Shown piece after piece: positions 7,246 through 7,995 of a DNA stretch of 7,995 nt. The DNA lies in NCBI GenBank assembly GCA_030628225.1, contig DAOVRJ010000110.1:1-7995 (forward strand). The letters are read 5' to 3'. The first letter of the stretch is position 1. Each line of letters begins with the position of its first letter. Position numbers and translations under genes: made by a program. Under the pieces are notes generated by a model, which saw only the letters and a list, made by a program, of their open reading frames with translations, did not search any database and was not told the DNA's origin. This stretch comes from Candidatus Zixiibacteriota bacterium (GTDB lineage: Bacteria > SM23-81).

Positions 7246-7995
7246 ATGAAGAAATGGGCAAAGTTGTTCGCCGTCCTTTTCTCTATCGCTCTGCTGAGCC
7301 TTATCCTCATTCCAACGGCCCAGGCCGAGATCAAAAGCCTGGTGCGCATCTACGCCAAGACCCCAGAGGAGATGAGCCGCTTGCCCCGAGCCCTGGATGT
7401 GGCCGGAAAGAGCCGCGGGGAGTGGATCGATGTAGTGGTCACCAGTGAGAAGCTAAGCGAGATTCAGGCCACAGGTCTGCGCACGGAGATCATCCACGAG
7501 GACGTGGAGGCTTATTCAAAAACCGTCAAGGGTTTCTACCACACCTTTCCCGGATTGGTCTCCGACCTGCAGGCCATCGCCGCGTCGTATCCCAGCATCG
7601 CCCGGCTGGATACGTTAGGCACTACCTGCGAGGGACGGGTTTTATTGGTCTTGAAGATCTCCGACAACGTGAATACAGAAGAGGCCAGCGAGCCGGATCT
7701 CTTCTTCATGGGCCTGCACCACGCCCGGGAGTGGCCTACTGTGGAGATCGCCTACTTCATCGCCGACACCCTCACCGCCGGATACGGTGTCAATTCCCAT
7801 ATCACCGAGATCGTCGACAGCCGGGAGATCTGGGTGATGCCCTGCGTGAACCCCGATGGGTATGTCTGGGACCATGACCTGGGACACGATTGGCGGAAGA
7901 ACAGAAGATATTTTCCCCAGTATGGCACCTATGGCGTGGATTTGAACCGGAACTACGCCGGTTCCTGCAACGGCGACCGCGAGGGGGCTTGGGGC
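7246..7995 (+). CDS. Secreted M14 zinc carboxypeptidase (partial, runs off the window)
   Basis: This is a predicted exported metallocarboxypeptidase that removes C-terminal residues from peptides, plausibly finishing products of the upstream C25 enzyme. AAGGAG at 7234-7239 sits six bases before the ATG. Residues 1-27 are a signal peptide (MKKWAKLF, hydrophobic core 8-22, cleavage AQA|EI). About 28-90 is a propeptide-like region, and the M14 domain begins near YHTFPGLVSDLQAIA (98-112). Zinc ligands His159 and Glu162 lie in HHAREW. VNPDGYVW (201-208) is the conserved core, Arg217 in DWRKNRR is the candidate equivalent of Arg127 of bovine carboxypeptidase A, and Asn234-Arg235 in GVDLNRNY match its Asn144-Arg145 substrate-binding pair. 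The third zinc ligand (His196 equivalent) and the catalytic Glu270 equivalent lie beyond the window. The gene starts 169 bases after the C25 stop on the same strand. Confidence 0.94.
   Translation, partial: MKKWAKLFAVLFSIALLSLILIPTAQAEIKSLVRIYAKTPEEMSRLPRALDVAGKSRGEWIDVVVTSEKLSEIQATGLRTEIIHEDVEAYSKTVKGFYHTFPGLVSDLQAIAASYPSIARLDTLGTTCEGRVLLVLKISDNVNTEEASEPDLFFMGLHHAREWPTVEIAYFIADTLTAGYGVNSHITEIVDSREIWVMPCVNPDGYVWDHDLGHDWRKNRRYFPQYGTYGVDLNRNYAGSCNGDREGAWG

Noticed and set aside
7254-7448. 64-codon + strand frame starting MGKVVRRPF
   Set aside because: It is out of frame with the M14 carboxypeptidase, which has the signal peptide, Shine-Dalgarno and catalytic motifs.

Overview
The window carries three large genes on the + strand, all apparently encoding secreted degradative enzymes. 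In order they are a GH57-type glycoside hydrolase (280-3024, with its C-terminal end continuing in another frame to 3335), a gingipain-type C25 cysteine peptidase (3489-7076), and the first 250 codons of an M14 zinc carboxypeptidase (7246 to the window end, no stop reached). Each starts with a Sec signal peptide and has a good Shine-Dalgarno. No tRNA, rRNA, transposase or CRISPR array is visible.

Organism: the GC-rich coding sequence, the Shine-Dalgarno/TTGACA signals, the large multi-domain secreted enzymes (C25 peptidase with CARDB-like, MAM-like and Fn3 domains) and the AT-rich simple repeats between genes fit a Gram-negative bacterium of the wider FCB/candidate-phylum type (for example Zixibacteria, KSB1 or Latescibacteria-like lineages). 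This is an inference from style; there is no taxonomic marker gene here.

Layout: 1-279 is non-coding. It holds a 40-bp A-rich repeat, a short inverted repeat, a 12-bp tandem duplication with A-tracts and a strong sigma70-type promoter (TTGACA-17-TAAAAT) serving the GH57 gene. The GH57 signal peptide is partly encoded by a heptanucleotide tandem repeat. The gene breaks frame near 2946-2966, and the lost tail (an Fn3 domain) reads on in another frame. The 3336-3488 gap carries a second copy of the 40-bp repeat. The C25 gene fills 3489-7076 without interruption. The 7077-7245 gap contains a 30-codon relic homologous to the C-terminal tails of both preceding genes.

Together the genes look like an extracellular scavenging locus: alpha-glucan attack (GH57 with a CBM25-like module), protein attack by an endopeptidase (C25) and trimming by a carboxypeptidase (M14). 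The most interesting signal is a shared C-terminal module, Fn3 followed by a GNKS..S..VGEFDR.L tail, attached to unrelated catalytic domains and present a third time as a relic. It could be a sorting or anchoring tag, or simply a mobile domain. The second signal is the non-triplet repeat in the GH57 signal peptide, which could make that gene switch by repeat slippage.
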